Shown here: one piece after another, positions 17,761-27,741 of the stretch
Layout of the letters: each line of letters begins with the position of its first letter
Numbering within the stretch: the stretch's first letter is position 1
Assembly (NCBI RefSeq): GCF_030812775.1
Contig: NZ_JAUSTI010000001.1
Coordinates: forward strand, 62,001 to 126,000
Reading direction: 5' to 3'
Source: Paenibacillus tundrae
Lineage (GTDB): Bacteria > Bacillota > Bacilli > Paenibacillales > Paenibacillaceae
DNA length: 64,000 nucleotides
Program-made: the position numbers and the translations under genes
Notes under the pieces: model-generated
Told to the model about the DNA's origin: nothing
Databases searched by the model: none
What the model saw: only the letters and a program-made list of their open reading frames with translations

Positions 17761-19248
17761 GTGCTCTTAAAACAACTTGCATCAAAACTTATAACTGCTC
17801 GTCTGAATGGTGAACCCAATACAGAGTGCTTAAACTTGCAGACAGATTCTCGTCAGGTGCAACCGGGAGATCTGTTTATCTGTCTTCCGGGACATACCGT
17901 GGATGGGCATGAATATGCAGAGAAAGCTGTACAGGCAGGAGCTGTAGCTCTAGTTGTGGAGCGTCTACTCGATCTACCTGTGCCACAGCTTCTTGTGAGA
18001 GATAGCCGAGTAGCGATGGCTGTGCTTGCTGATTTCTTTTTTGACTCGCCAAGTCAAAAGATGAATATGATTGGAGTAACAGGAACGAATGGTAAAACAA
18101 CGACCACGTACTTGATCGAAAAAATCATGAGCGACTATGGGCAAAATACAGGTTTGATCGGTACGATCCAAATGCGTTATGACGGTCGTACTTATCCAAT
18201 GTCAGGCACAACACCTGAAGCACTTGATTTGCAGCGGAGTTTGAATGATATGGTACAATCGGGTACGCAGTGCTGCGTCATGGAGGTTTCTTCTCATGCT
18301 CTTGAACAGGGTCGCGTAAAAGGAACGGAATTCCGCACAGCGGTGTTTACCAATTTGACACAGGATCATCTAGATTACCATCATTCCATGGAAGAATATC
18401 GCGCAGCGAAAGGGTTGTTCTTTGCCCGCCTAGGCAATGGTTATGCCGAAGAAGCTTCCAAACGGAAATTCGCGGTCATTAACGCGGATGATCCGGCAGC
18501 GGCTTATTTCATCTCTGTTACGGCGGCTGAAGTGATTACATATGGTATGGGTGACAATGCAGACGTTCGTGCATCCCAAATTTCGATTACTTCTCAGGGT
18601 ACAGCATTCCACGTGGATACATTTGCAGGCAGCACGGACATTTCGCTACGTATGGTTGGTAAATTCAATGTGTATAATGCCATGGCTGCAATTGCTGCAG
18701 CACTCATTGAGGGCATTCCTCTTGAAGAAATCAAACGTAGCCTGGAGACTGTGCCAGGGGTGGATGGACGTGTAGAGGCAGTTGATGAGGGGCAATCGTT
18801 TGCAGTCATTGTCGACTACGCACATACACCGGATGGACTGGAGAATGTGTTAAGAACCGTCAAAGAATTTGCTGAAGGACGTGTAATCTGCGTATTTGGC
18901 TGTGGGGGCGACCGGGATCGTACGAAACGGCCTTTGATGGGTAAAATTGCTGCTAAATATAGCGACATTGTTTTTGTCACTTCTGATAATCCACGGACAG
19001 AAGATCCTGACCTGATTCTTAAAGACATTGAGCAAGGGCTGATTGAGGAATCCGTTCCTGCGGATCGCTATGTTATGATTGTTGATCGACGTCAGGCTAT
19101 TCATGAAGCTATTGAAATGGCAAGCCCAGCCGATGTAGTATTGATTGCGGGCAAGGGACATGAAACCTATCAGATTATCGGCACAACCAAAACCGATTTT
19201 GATGATCGAATCGTAGCCAAAGAAGCGATAAGGGGCAAATCCAATTGA
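17761..19248 (+). CDS. murE: UDP-MurNAc-tripeptide synthetase MurE (meso-DAP adding)
   Basis: ATP-dependent ligase adding meso-diaminopimelate to UDP-MurNAc-L-Ala-D-Glu; cytosolic; 495 aa. The ATP loop is GTNGKTTTT (about 108-116). The DNPR motif near residue 410 (SDNPRTEDP) is the recognised signature for meso-DAP rather than lysine. I chose the GTG at 17761 because GAAGTGAGG lies upstream and the protein then starts MLLKQLASKL. A TTG at 17740 would add seven residues and overlaps that site. TATAAT hexamers occur at 17694 and 17708 but lack good -35 partners. The 3' end overlaps murF by 4 bp. Confidence 0.92.
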   Translation: MLLKQLASKLITARLNGEPNTECLNLQTDSRQVQPGDLFICLPGHTVDGHEYAEKAVQAGAVALVVERLLDLPVPQLLVRDSRVAMAVLADFFFDSPSQKMNMIGVTGTNGKTTTTYLIEKIMSDYGQNTGLIGTIQMRYDGRTYPMSGTTPEALDLQRSLNDMVQSGTQCCVMEVSSHALEQGRVKGTEFRTAVFTNLTQDHLDYHHSMEEYRAAKGLFFARLGNGYAEEASKRKFAVINADDPAAAYFISVTAAEVITYGMGDNADVRASQISITSQGTAFHVDTFAGSTDISLRMVGKFNVYNAMAAIAAALIEGIPLEEIKRSLETVPGVDGRVEAVDEGQSFAVIVDYAHTPDGLENVLRTVKEFAEGRVICVFGCGGDRDRTKRPLMGKIAAKYSDIVFVTSDNPRTEDPDLILKDIEQGLIEESVPADRYVMIVDRRQAIHEAIEMASPADVVLIAGKGHETYQIIGTTKTDFDDRIVAKEAIRGKSN

Positions 19249-20651
19249 TAAAACGAACATTGGCACAATTGGCGGAGATGTGCGGAGGAACGTTGTGTGA
19301 CGCTGCCGCATATGGTGAGACGCTTGTAGAAGGCGTATATACAGACTCACGTAAGCGAGCGGTCGGTAGCTTGTTTATTCCGCTTGTGGGTGAGAGGTTT
19401 GACGGGCACGAATTTGTGCCAACCTGTTTAGAGACAGGAGCTGCAGCTGCGCTATGGCAAAAGGATCATGGGACTGCTCCTCAAGGAGCGATCATCCTTG
19501 TTGAAGACACGCTGCTCGCATTACAGGCGCTTGCTTCAGCTTACCTGAACGAGAGTCGTGCATCTGTTGTAGGCATTACCGGCAGTAATGGTAAAACCAC
19601 AACAAAAGATATTGTGGATGCTGTTCTGTCTACGACGTACAAAGTACACAAAACGCAAGGTAACTTTAATAATCATATCGGTTTGCCACTAACCGTTCTA
19701 TCCATGAACGAGGACACCGAAATTATTATTTTGGAAATGGGCATGAGTGGACGGGGAGAAATTGAGTTGTTATCCAAGATCGCCCAGCCTGATGTGGCAA
19801 TCATTACGAATATCGGAGAATCTCATCTTCTTCAGTTGGGGTCTCGTTTGGAGATTGCTAGAGCCAAAGTTGAAATTGCGGCAGGTATGAAGCCTAGCGG
19901 TGTGTTGATCTACAACGGAGACGAGCCGTTAATCGCTCAAGTGCTGGCTGAACGATCAACGATACAGCCAAATAACATGCAGCGAGTTACGTTTGGACTT
20001 CAGACCGATAACGATGATTATCCAACAGGCATCATGAATGCTCCGAGTGGCGTTGTGTTTACGAGTAAACAATCGGGAGAAGCAGCCTATACGCTTCCAC
20101 TGTTAGGTACTCATAATGTGGTGAATTGTCTGGCAGCTCTTGCTGTCGCGCGTCACTTCGAAGTGAAATCGGAGCAGATTGCTGAGGGGTTATCTCGATT
20201 AAAGCTCACAGGTATGCGTATTGAAGTCCTCCAGTCCTCCAGTGGACTCACGATACTTAACGATGCCTATAACGCTAGTCCAACCTCGATGAAAGCAGCG
20301 GTGGACGTTCTTGAAGGTTTACGAGGATATCGTTTCAAAGTCGCTGTACTAGGAGATATGCTTGAACTAGGACCTCAAGAGAAAGAACTCCACTATGGCA
20401 TTGGTGCATATGTGACTCCAGATAAGATGGATATGGTACTGACATATGGCTCGCTTGCTGCAAGTATCGCTGAAGGGGCGAAGCAGCATATGCCGGCGGA
20501 AGCCGTTCTAGCCTTTGATAATAAAGAGGAACTGACCCGTTACCTTTTGGAGAAACTCCAGCCAAGAGATGTTGTCTTGTTCAAAGCTTCCCGGGGGATG
20601 AAACTTGAGGACGTGGTCGAAGCACTGAAAATAGCACCATTACAGAAATGA
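19245..20651 (+). CDS. murF: UDP-MurNAc-tripeptide-D-Ala-D-Ala ligase MurF
   Basis: Adds D-Ala-D-Ala to complete the UDP-MurNAc pentapeptide; cytosolic; 468 aa. Mur-ligase layout: N-terminal UDP domain with VYTDSRKRAVGSLFIPL, central ATPase domain with GSNGKTTTKD and EMGMSGRGEIE, and C-terminal domain with NDAYNASPTSM. The start is a TTG that overlaps the murE stop in ATTGATAA, with AAGGGGC upstream, so translation is coupled to murE. mraY follows after 22 bp. Confidence 0.92.
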   Translation: MIKRTLAQLAEMCGGTLCDAAAYGETLVEGVYTDSRKRAVGSLFIPLVGERFDGHEFVPTCLETGAAAALWQKDHGTAPQGAIILVEDTLLALQALASAYLNESRASVVGITGSNGKTTTKDIVDAVLSTTYKVHKTQGNFNNHIGLPLTVLSMNEDTEIIILEMGMSGRGEIELLSKIAQPDVAIITNIGESHLLQLGSRLEIARAKVEIAAGMKPSGVLIYNGDEPLIAQVLAERSTIQPNNMQRVTFGLQTDNDDYPTGIMNAPSGVVFTSKQSGEAAYTLPLLGTHNVVNCLAALAVARHFEVKSEQIAEGLSRLKLTGMRIEVLQSSSGLTILNDAYNASPTSMKAAVDVLEGLRGYRFKVAVLGDMLELGPQEKELHYGIGAYVTPDKMDMVLTYGSLAASIAEGAKQHMPAEAVLAFDNKEELTRYLLEKLQPRDVVLFKASRGMKLEDVVEALKIAPLQK

Positions 20652-20673
20652 AGTAGACTAGAGGGGTGAACCC

Positions 20674-21642
20674 ATGGATTTCCAGGTATTACTGTTAACA
20701 ATCGGCGTTTCATTTATTCTGGCAGTGATTGCCGCACCGCTCCTGATTCCATTGCTGCGTCGTATGAAATTCGGGCAGCAGGTAAGGGAAGATGGCCCAC
20801 AGAGCCATCTCAAAAAAAGCGGAACACCTACAATGGGCGGAGTCGTGATTTTGCTCGCGTTCACATTGGCATTTTTGAAATTTTCGGCAGTTAAGAATAC
20901 AGACTTTTATGTCCTGCTTGTAGCTACACTGGGCTTTGGTCTGATTGGATTCTTAGATGATTACATCAAAATCGTATTTAAACGTTCGCTTGGACTGACA
21001 GCTAGACAAAAAATGCTCGGTCAGTTGTTCTTCAGTGCAGTGATGTGTTACTTGTTAATTCAAAATGGACACAGCACAGCGATCTCCATCCCAGGCACAT
21101 CGGTTTCCTTCGACTGGACCGGATGGTTCTATTATCCGTTTGTGGTCTTCATGATGCTTGCGATCACTAATGCGGTTAACTTTACCGATGGACTAGACGG
21201 ATTATTATCCGGAATTAGCGCCATAGCTTTCGGAGCATTCGCCATTGTTGCGATGCAAGCCACTTCAATGCCTGCTGCGGTATGTGCGGCTGCGATGATT
21301 GGTGCTGTACTTGGTTTTCTTGTATACAACGCACATCCTGCTAAAGTATTTATGGGAGATACCGGTTCTCTTGGAATCGGTGGTGCCATTGGTGCAGTAG
21401 CTATTGTAACCAAGACAGAACTACTCTTTGTCATTATCGGCGGTGTGTTTGTGATTGAGATTCTATCTGTAGTTATTCAGGTGATATCTTTCAAGACACG
21501 AGGCAAACGTGTGTTCAAAATGAGTCCCATTCATCACCACTTTGAATTAAGTGGATGGTCTGAATGGAGAGTTGTTATTACCTTTTGGGCGGTAGGCGCA
21601 ATTCTGGCCGCTCTTGGACTTTATCTCAACAAGGGGTTGTAG
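20674..21642 (+). CDS. mraY: Phospho-MurNAc-pentapeptide transferase MraY
   Basis: Polytopic membrane enzyme transferring phospho-MurNAc-pentapeptide to undecaprenyl phosphate to make lipid I; 322 aa. Conserved features: [16 protein letters not shown] near the N-terminus, [29 protein letters not shown] and SPIHHHFE. About ten hydrophobic segments are visible. It lies 22 bp after murF and 3 bp before murD. Confidence 0.94.
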   Translation: MDFQVLLLTIGVSFILAVIAAPLLIPLLRRMKFGQQVREDGPQSHLKKSGTPTMGGVVILLAFTLAFLKFSAVKNTDFYVLLVATLGFGLIGFLDDYIKIVFKRSLGLTARQKMLGQLFFSAVMCYLLIQNGHSTAISIPGTSVSFDWTGWFYYPFVVFMMLAITNAVNFTDGLDGLLSGISAIAFGAFAIVAMQATSMPAAVCAAAMIGAVLGFLVYNAHPAKVFMGDTGSLGIGGAIGAVAIVTKTELLFVIIGGVFVIEILSVVIQVISFKTRGKRVFKMSPIHHHFELSGWSEWRVVITFWAVGAILAALGLYLNKGL

Positions 21643-21645
21643 ATC

Positions 21646-23067
21646 ATGAACCATCCTGAATCGTATCGCGGACAACAAGTTGTAGTGCTGGGACTTGCCA
21701 AGAGTGGTGTGCAAGTAGCCAAAGTACTGCATCACGTTGGAGCTATTGTCACAGTGAATGATAAAAAAGAAAGACAACAGTGTCCCGAAGCATCCGAATT
21801 GGAGGCTTTGGGAATTTCTGTTGTATGCGGAGGACATCCGGATGATCTGATTCACAGCGAGGTGAAGCTAGTGGTCAAGAATCCTGGGATTCCTTATCAA
21901 GCCCCACCAGTTCAGCAAGCACTGAATTTAAGCATTGAGGTCGTGACAGAAGTTGAGGTTGCCTATCACTTGTGTGCTGCTCCGATGATTGGAATTACAG
22001 GCTCCAATGGGAAAACCACCACGACAACATGGGTAGGTAAAATGCTTCAGCATGCAGGCTTACAGCCTATCGTTGCTGGCAATATCGGAACTCCGCTTTC
22101 CGAAGCAGCGCAACAAGCCACTACCGATAATTGGATGGTCGTGGAGCTCAGTAGCTTCCAGCTCAAAGGTACCACCGATTTCCGTCCACGGATTGCTAGT
22201 TTGCTCAACGTAGCCGAGACTCATCTGGACTACCATGGGGATATGGATGATTATGTGGCTTCCAAAGCCAAATTGTTCTCCAATCAGCAATCGGATGATA
22301 TCGCCATTCTGAACTGGGATGATCCGGTATGTCGTGGACTTGTACCGTACATCAAGAGCAAGCTGCTTCCGTTCTCCATGACCGAGACGCTAGAAGTAGG
22401 CGTATATGCTGATCCTCCTTATGTGGATGGCGAAGAGGATGATGTGAAGCGTCAAGTGATCTATGCGGATGAGCAAGGTAATCGTCATGTGATTGTTGAT
22501 GTGGAGAACATCGGTATTCCCGGCAGATTCAATGTAGAGAATGCACTGGCAGCTGTAGCTATAGCGGTATCCGCTGGAGCCGATCCTACTGTGCTTGCAG
22601 CTCCTCTTACGGAGTTCAAGGGAGTTGAGCATCGACTGGAATATGTATTGCAGCATGACGGTGCTACATACTTCAATAACTCCAAAGCGACCAATTCCAA
22701 AGCTACGGTTATGGCGCTGAATTCTTTCAAAGAGCCCGTTGTTCTTATAGCAGGTGGACTGGATCGGGGTTCAGATATGATGGAGCTCTTACCATTGTTC
22801 CAGGAACGAGTTAAGGCAGTTGTTGCACTCGGTGAAAATCGTGCGAAAATTGCTCATGTAGCTGAGCTAGCTGGGTTAAAGCAAATTAAGGTCGTCGATA
22901 ATGAGGAGGACGCTGCCAAGACGTTAACCGCTGCAGTCCAGGAAGCATCTAAGCTTGCGGCTCCAGGTGATGTCGTTCTTTTATCACCAGCATGCGCAAG
23001 TTGGGACATGTTTGCATCCTATGAAGAGCGGGGACGCATTTTTAAAGAGGCGGCGCATAACTTGTAA
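21646..23067 (+). CDS. murD: UDP-MurNAc-L-Ala:D-Glu ligase MurD
   Basis: Adds D-glutamate to UDP-MurNAc-L-Ala; cytosolic; 473 aa. N-terminal Rossmann-like domain with VLGLAKSGVQVAKVLHHVGA, ATPase domain with ITGSNGKTTTT, ELSSFQL and AETHLDYHG, and C-terminal domain with FNNSKATN and IAGGLDRGS. The ATG comes 3 bp after mraY. The 48-bp gap to spoVE contains a ribosome site and no structure of note. Confidence 0.94.
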   Translation: MNHPESYRGQQVVVLGLAKSGVQVAKVLHHVGAIVTVNDKKERQQCPEASELEALGISVVCGGHPDDLIHSEVKLVVKNPGIPYQAPPVQQALNLSIEVVTEVEVAYHLCAAPMIGITGSNGKTTTTTWVGKMLQHAGLQPIVAGNIGTPLSEAAQQATTDNWMVVELSSFQLKGTTDFRPRIASLLNVAETHLDYHGDMDDYVASKAKLFSNQQSDDIAILNWDDPVCRGLVPYIKSKLLPFSMTETLEVGVYADPPYVDGEEDDVKRQVIYADEQGNRHVIVDVENIGIPGRFNVENALAAVAIAVSAGADPTVLAAPLTEFKGVEHRLEYVLQHDGATYFNNSKATNSKATVMALNSFKEPVVLIAGGLDRGSDMMELLPLFQERVKAVVALGENRAKIAHVAELAGLKQIKVVDNEEDAAKTLTAAVQEASKLAAPGDVVLLSPACASWDMFASYEERGRIFKEAAHNL

Positions 23068-23115
23068 GTAGGGGGGTGGAAAAGCCCCTACTTCCATGCA
23101 AGGGGTGGCCTCCTG

Positions 23116-24213
23116 ATGAAACAGTCGCGACCGGCGCCAGATCTCTGGCTCCTGATTTGTATTATGGCATTGCTTGCCATCGGCATTATTATGGTATACA
23201 GTGCAGGTTCGGTGCTTGCTTTCCACGACTACGGGGATTCGTTTTACTTTGCCAAAAGACAACTTCTGTTCGCAGGACTTGGACTTGCTGCTATGTTTGT
23301 AACGGCAAATGTGGATTACCGTGTTTGGAGGAAGTATGCGAAGCCGATTTTGATTGCCTGTTTTATTATGCTGATTGCTGTACTGATTCCGGGCATTGGT
23401 GTTGTCCGTGGTGGAGCGCGGAGCTGGCTTGGCATTGGTTCGTTTGGTATTCAGCCTTCCGAATTTATGAAGCTAGGCATGATATTGTTTTTGGCACACT
23501 GGCTTAGTAAAGACCCTGGGAAGATTAAGACCTTCACCACCGGTTTGTTACCACCCCTTGGATTGATGGGGTTGGCATTTGGCATTATTATGCTGCAGCC
23601 CGATTTGGGGACAGGCACAGTTATGATGGGTGCATCCATGTTGATTGTGTTTACGGCAGGTGCACGCATGAAACATTTAATGTTCCTCGCTCTAGGTGGT
23701 GTGGCTGGATTTGCGGCATTGATCGCGGCGGCACCTTACCGTTTGAAACGGATTACAGCCTTTCTAGATCCATGGTCTGACCCACTGGGCGCAGGTTATC
23801 AGATTATTCAATCGTTATATGCGATTGGGCCAGGAGGACTCGCGGGTCTTGGATTAGGCATGAGCCGTCAGAAATACAGCTATGTGCCTGAGCCACAAAC
23901 GGACTTTATTTTTTCTATTTTGGCCGAGGAGTTAGGCTTTATCGGTGGATTAATTGTTTTGCTTTTATTTCTAGTATTAGTCTGGAGAGGTATGCGTGTA
24001 GCAATGACTGTTCCTGATGCTTTTGGCAGCTTGCTCGGTGTAGGGATTGTAGGTATGGTTGCTGTTCAGGTGATCATTAACATCGGGGTTGTTATTGGGC
24101 TCATGCCTGTTACAGGGATTACACTACCGTTAATCAGTTATGGTGGGTCGTCTCTAACGCTCATGCTTACTGCTCTAGGTATTTTATTAAACTTATCCCG
24201 TTATGCGAGGTGA
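23116..24213 (+). CDS. spoVE: SEDS-family protein SpoVE (FtsW/RodA type)
   Basis: Polytopic SEDS peptidoglycan glycosyltransferase, 365 aa, ten or so membrane helices. Family motifs: MVYSAGS after helix 1, GARSWLGIGSFGIQPSEFMKLG in the large loop (the conserved W and QPSE), PLISYGGSS near the C-terminus. In B. subtilis the member at this place between murD and murG is SpoVE, required for cortex synthesis with SpoVD, while FtsW lies elsewhere. Without knowing whether another ftsW exists, a vegetative FtsW role remains possible. Confidence 0.85.
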   Translation: MKQSRPAPDLWLLICIMALLAIGIIMVYSAGSVLAFHDYGDSFYFAKRQLLFAGLGLAAMFVTANVDYRVWRKYAKPILIACFIMLIAVLIPGIGVVRGGARSWLGIGSFGIQPSEFMKLGMILFLAHWLSKDPGKIKTFTTGLLPPLGLMGLAFGIIMLQPDLGTGTVMMGASMLIVFTAGARMKHLMFLALGGVAGFAALIAAAPYRLKRITAFLDPWSDPLGAGYQIIQSLYAIGPGGLAGLGLGMSRQKYSYVPEPQTDFIFSILAEELGFIGGLIVLLLFLVLVWRGMRVAMTVPDAFGSLLGVGIVGMVAVQVIINIGVVIGLMPVTGITLPLISYGGSSLTLMLTALGILLNLSRYAR

Positions 24214-24218
24214 ATACG

Positions 24219-25328
24219 ATGCGAGTCGTTCTAAGCGGTGGCGGCACGGGTGGGCATATCTATCCGGCTGTTGCCATAGCAAGACAATTGGAGGCGGAGA
24301 ATCCCGACTCGACATTTTTATATATTGGGGGAACCCGAGGTTTGGAAAGCAAACTGGTGCCTCAAGAAAATATTCCGTTTCAATCCATCGACATTACAGG
24401 TTTCCGTAGGAAACTGTCGATCGACAATTTGAAGACCGTCATGCGATTTATTCAAGGTGTAAGCAAATCCAAAAAAATGCTGAAGGAATTTAAGCCTGAT
24501 GTCGTTATTGGTACGGGTGGATATGTATGCGGTCCAGTCGTTTACGCTGCGGCCAAGCTAGGTATTCCAAGTATTATTCACGAACAGAATGCCATTCCAG
24601 GTCTGACTAACAAGTTCCTCACACGTTATGTGGATACCGTAGCGGTTAGCTTTGAAGGGGCTGAAAAAGCATTCTCTGGCGCTAAACGAGTCATCTATAC
24701 AGGGAATCCGCGTGCAACTACAGTTGCTAAGGCCAGCCGTGATCGCGGTTTTGCAACGTTGGGGGTTCCGATGGATAGTCGCGTTGTCCTTGTTGTAGGG
24801 GGCAGTCGCGGAGCAAAGGCAATCAATAAAGCCATGGTAGACATGGCGCCTAGGTTAGCTGAGCTGGATGATGTTCATGTCGTATACGTCACCGGCGATA
24901 CCTATTTCGATGAAACAAGAGAAGCGATCCGAAGTTCGCTCGGCACGATGCCTAATCATCTGCACGTACTGCCTTATGTACACAATATGCCTGAAGTGCT
25001 TGCTTGTACTTCCCTTATTGTGAATCGTGCAGGAGCGTCATTCCTTGCGGAAATTACGTCACTGGGCATTCCATCTATTCTTATCCCTTCACCGAATGTA
25101 ACGAACAATCATCAGGAAGCCAATGCTCGCACGCTTGAAGGTGGAGGAGCATCTATAACGATGTTGGAAAAGGATCTAACGGGTCAAAAACTCTATGAAA
25201 CGATTGCTGGCATCATGAATGATGAAGGAGCTCGCAGGAAGATGGCTGCAGCATCCAAACAGCTTGGCAAACCCGATGCAGCCGAGGTGCTTGTGAATGA
25301 AATTCGGCGACTTGCTGTGCACCGCTAA
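24219..25328 (+). CDS. murG: UDP-GlcNAc:lipid I GlcNAc transferase MurG
   Basis: Peripheral membrane GT28 glycosyltransferase converting lipid I to lipid II; 369 aa. N-terminal GGGTGGHIYPA loop, GTGGYVCGP, IHEQNAIPGLTN, and C-terminal GGSRGAKAIN, NRAGASFLAEI and NNHQEANA motifs. I chose the ATG at 24219, which gives the canonical MRVVLSGGGTGG start 7 bases after AGGTG; an in-frame GTG at 24210 overlaps the spoVE end and that site. Confidence 0.93.
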   Translation: MRVVLSGGGTGGHIYPAVAIARQLEAENPDSTFLYIGGTRGLESKLVPQENIPFQSIDITGFRRKLSIDNLKTVMRFIQGVSKSKKMLKEFKPDVVIGTGGYVCGPVVYAAAKLGIPSIIHEQNAIPGLTNKFLTRYVDTVAVSFEGAEKAFSGAKRVIYTGNPRATTVAKASRDRGFATLGVPMDSRVVLVVGGSRGAKAINKAMVDMAPRLAELDDVHVVYVTGDTYFDETREAIRSSLGTMPNHLHVLPYVHNMPEVLACTSLIVNRAGASFLAEITSLGIPSILIPSPNVTNNHQEANARTLEGGGASITMLEKDLTGQKLYETIAGIMNDEGARRKMAAASKQLGKPDAAEVLVNEIRRLAVHR

Positions 25329-25336
25329 AGAGTGTT

Positions 25337-25441
25337 CTGGGCGATTGTCACATACCTGCCGGGACTGACATAAGATACCGTATAAATCGTGACAATCGTT
25401 CTACAGCGTCGTAGCCCAGCCTGTTGAAACAGCAGCAGGCT
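25337..25441. other. Nested inverted repeats between murG and murB
   Basis: CTGGGC (25337-25342) pairs with GCCCAG (25414-25419). Inside, GATTGTCAC (25343-25351 region) pairs with GTGACAATC (25389-25397). A second stem AGCCTG/CAGGCT spans 25418-25441. There is no T-run, so it is not a classic terminator; it may stabilise or process the mRNA. Confidence 0.5.
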
Positions 25442-25475
25442 TGCTCATCGGTTCGAAGTAAAGGAGGTTTTCAAC

Positions 25476-26381
25476 ATGCAGCAGTGGATATCGGTACTAT
25501 CCCAGAATAATGTCGGCAAAGTTCTTGAAAACGAGCCGCTCGCAAAATATACGACATGGAAAATCGGTGGTCCTGCGGATGCGCTAGTCATACCGGAAAA
25601 TAAAGGGCAGATGGTCAATCTAATTCAGTTGTTACAAAAGCATCAGATCCCGTGGATGCAACTTGGACGTGGATCAAACATGCTAGTATCTGACAAAGGA
25701 ATACGCGGTGTTGTCGTGAAACCAGGAGAGGGCTTTGACTTTGCGGAATTTCACGAAGATGGCGTAACAGCCGGAGCTGCATTTTCTTTTGTTAAGCTGA
25801 GTGTGATGGCTGCCAAAAAAGAATTTACCGGTTTGGAATTTGGTAGCGGCATTCCTGGAACTGTCGGTGGAGCTGTGTATATGAACGCGGGAGCCCATGG
25901 ATCGGATGTGTCACGGATATTTCAATCCGCTGAGATTGTGCTGGAGACAGGGGAATTGGTACGTTATAGCAAGGAGGACATGAATTTTGCCTACCGCCAC
26001 TCTGTACTGCATGATCAGAGAGGCATTGTACTTGAGGCTACGTTTGCTCTTCAGCAAGGGGAGCGCAAAGTGATTTCGGAAGCGATGGCGGCCTATAAGG
26101 ATCGCAGACGGCGTACACAGCCACTGCAGATGGCTTGTGCAGGCAGTGTTTTCCGGAACCCACCTGGTGATTATGCAGCTCGCTTGATTGAAGCAGCAGG
26201 GCTAAAGGGTAAGACACAGGGAGGCGCACAGGTATCCACCATGCATGCCAATTTCATTGTTAATACCGGCCAAGCAACAGCAGAGGACGTCATCACCCTT
26301 ATGCAGCATATTCAGAGCACTATATCATCTCATAACGGTATTGACCTGGTACCGGAAGTCTTCGTAGTGGGTGAGCGGTAA
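25476..26381 (+). CDS. murB: UDP-N-acetylenolpyruvoylglucosamine reductase MurB
   Basis: FAD/NADPH enzyme forming UDP-MurNAc from the MurA product; cytosolic; 301 aa, type II size. FAD-binding motifs KYTTWKIGGPAD, GRGSNMLVSD and GSGIPGTVGGAVYMNAGAHG are visible. Proton-donor serine lies in CAGSVFRNP and the conserved ending in DLVPEVFVVG. AAAGGAGG precedes the ATG. A structured gap of 147 bp separates it from murG, and murA follows after 17 bp. Confidence 0.93.
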   Translation: MQQWISVLSQNNVGKVLENEPLAKYTTWKIGGPADALVIPENKGQMVNLIQLLQKHQIPWMQLGRGSNMLVSDKGIRGVVVKPGEGFDFAEFHEDGVTAGAAFSFVKLSVMAAKKEFTGLEFGSGIPGTVGGAVYMNAGAHGSDVSRIFQSAEIVLETGELVRYSKEDMNFAYRHSVLHDQRGIVLEATFALQQGERKVISEAMAAYKDRRRRTQPLQMACAGSVFRNPPGDYAARLIEAAGLKGKTQGGAQVSTMHANFIVNTGQATAEDVITLMQHIQSTISSHNGIDLVPEVFVVGER

Positions 26382-26398
26382 ACCCCGGAGGTGATACA

Positions 26399-27682
26399 TT
26401 GGACAAATTGGTGATTGAAGGCGGGAAACCCCTCTCAGGATCCATACGCATCCATGGAGCAAAAAATGCCGCTTTACCGATTATGGCCGCAAGTTTGTTG
26501 GCAGATGGGGAAGTCACCCTGCATAACGTACCACACTTGCTGGACATTGAAGTAATGCTGTATATCCTGGAACGGCTTGGATGCACGTGTCGGCATGAAC
26601 AGGGAACAGTGACGATTAATACGTCGTCCATTCAGTCTTATGATGTGCCTGAGGAGCTTATGAAACAGATGCGCTCTTCCATTTTCTTAATGGGACCACT
26701 GCTCGCTAAATTCGGGCAAGTATCCGTGTATCAGCCTGGTGGCTGTGCGATTGGAGAACGTAAGATTGATCTTCACCTCCGGGGCCTGGAAGCGCTCGGA
26801 GCCACAATCGAGGAACAGGATCAACAGATCATCTGTCGTGGTCGTTCGTTGGTTGGAACGGATATTCATCTGGATTTCCCGAGTGTGGGAGCCACGGAGA
26901 ATATTATGATGGCAGCTGTGGTAGCTAAGGGCACAACAACCATTTTTAATGCAGCACGTGAACCTGAAATTCAGGATTTGCAGCACTTTCTGAATGCTAT
27001 GGGTGCAAGTATCATAGGTGCCGGAACAGATACCATTACGATTAATGGTGTGGAAAAGCTGGAACCATGCTCATACGAAATTATTCCTGATCGCATCGTG
27101 GCTGGAACGGTGATGATCGCAGCCGCAGCTACGAGAGGGAATGTAACGCTTACACACTGCAATCCGGCACATCTTACTTCTCTTATACATGTGTTGAAGC
27201 GCACTGGTGTTCAAATTACAGTATGCAATGATATAATGACGGTGAGCTGTATGAGCCGTCCAAAATCAGTAGATCGAATTGTAACTTCACCTTATCCTTC
27301 GTTCCCCACAGACCTGCAGTCGCAAATTATGGTTCTGCTTAGTCTAGCGGATGGTTTTAGTGTAATGAAGGAGACCGTGTTTGAAGGTCGATTTAAACAT
27401 GTGGATGAGCTGAATGTAATGGGAGCCGACATATCGGTGGATCTAAATGCAGCCTTTATACGTGGTGTTCCGCGTTTATATGGAGCCACAGTGGAAGCAA
27501 CCGATTTGCGCGCAGGTGCAGCTTTGGTTATTGCTGGTTTAGCAGCACAAGGCAAGACGGTTGTAGAGCAAGTTCATCACATTGACAGAGGGTATGATTG
27601 TATCGAAAAGTTGTTCCAGAGTCTCGGAGCTTCCGTTGAAAGACAATCTGCCGTTTCGAAACAGCTCGATTTTGCCAATTAA
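26399..27682 (+). CDS. murA: UDP-N-acetylglucosamine 1-carboxyvinyltransferase MurA
   Basis: Transfers enolpyruvate from PEP to UDP-GlcNAc, the first committed peptidoglycan step; cytosolic; 427 aa. N-terminal IHGAKNAALPIMAASLLADG includes the conserved Lys-Asn. The active-site cysteine is C116 in GGCAIGERKIDLH, so the enzyme should be fosfomycin-sensitive. FPTDLQSQ and DLRAGAALVIAGL are also conserved. The start is a TTG at 26399 after GGAGGTGAT. Many Firmicutes have two MurA copies; this is the dcw-linked one. Confidence 0.93.
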   Translation: MDKLVIEGGKPLSGSIRIHGAKNAALPIMAASLLADGEVTLHNVPHLLDIEVMLYILERLGCTCRHEQGTVTINTSSIQSYDVPEELMKQMRSSIFLMGPLLAKFGQVSVYQPGGCAIGERKIDLHLRGLEALGATIEEQDQQIICRGRSLVGTDIHLDFPSVGATENIMMAAVVAKGTTTIFNAAREPEIQDLQHFLNAMGASIIGAGTDTITINGVEKLEPCSYEIIPDRIVAGTVMIAAAATRGNVTLTHCNPAHLTSLIHVLKRTGVQITVCNDIMTVSCMSRPKSVDRIVTSPYPSFPTDLQSQIMVLLSLADGFSVMKETVFEGRFKHVDELNVMGADISVDLNAAFIRGVPRLYGATVEATDLRAGAALVIAGLAAQGKTVVEQVHHIDRGYDCIEKLFQSLGASVERQSAVSKQLDFAN

Positions 27683-27741
27683 CGTCCTTTGAGTCCCCTT
27701 CTTCAAGGGAAGGGGGCCGAAGGCTTTGTGGAGCGCGATCT

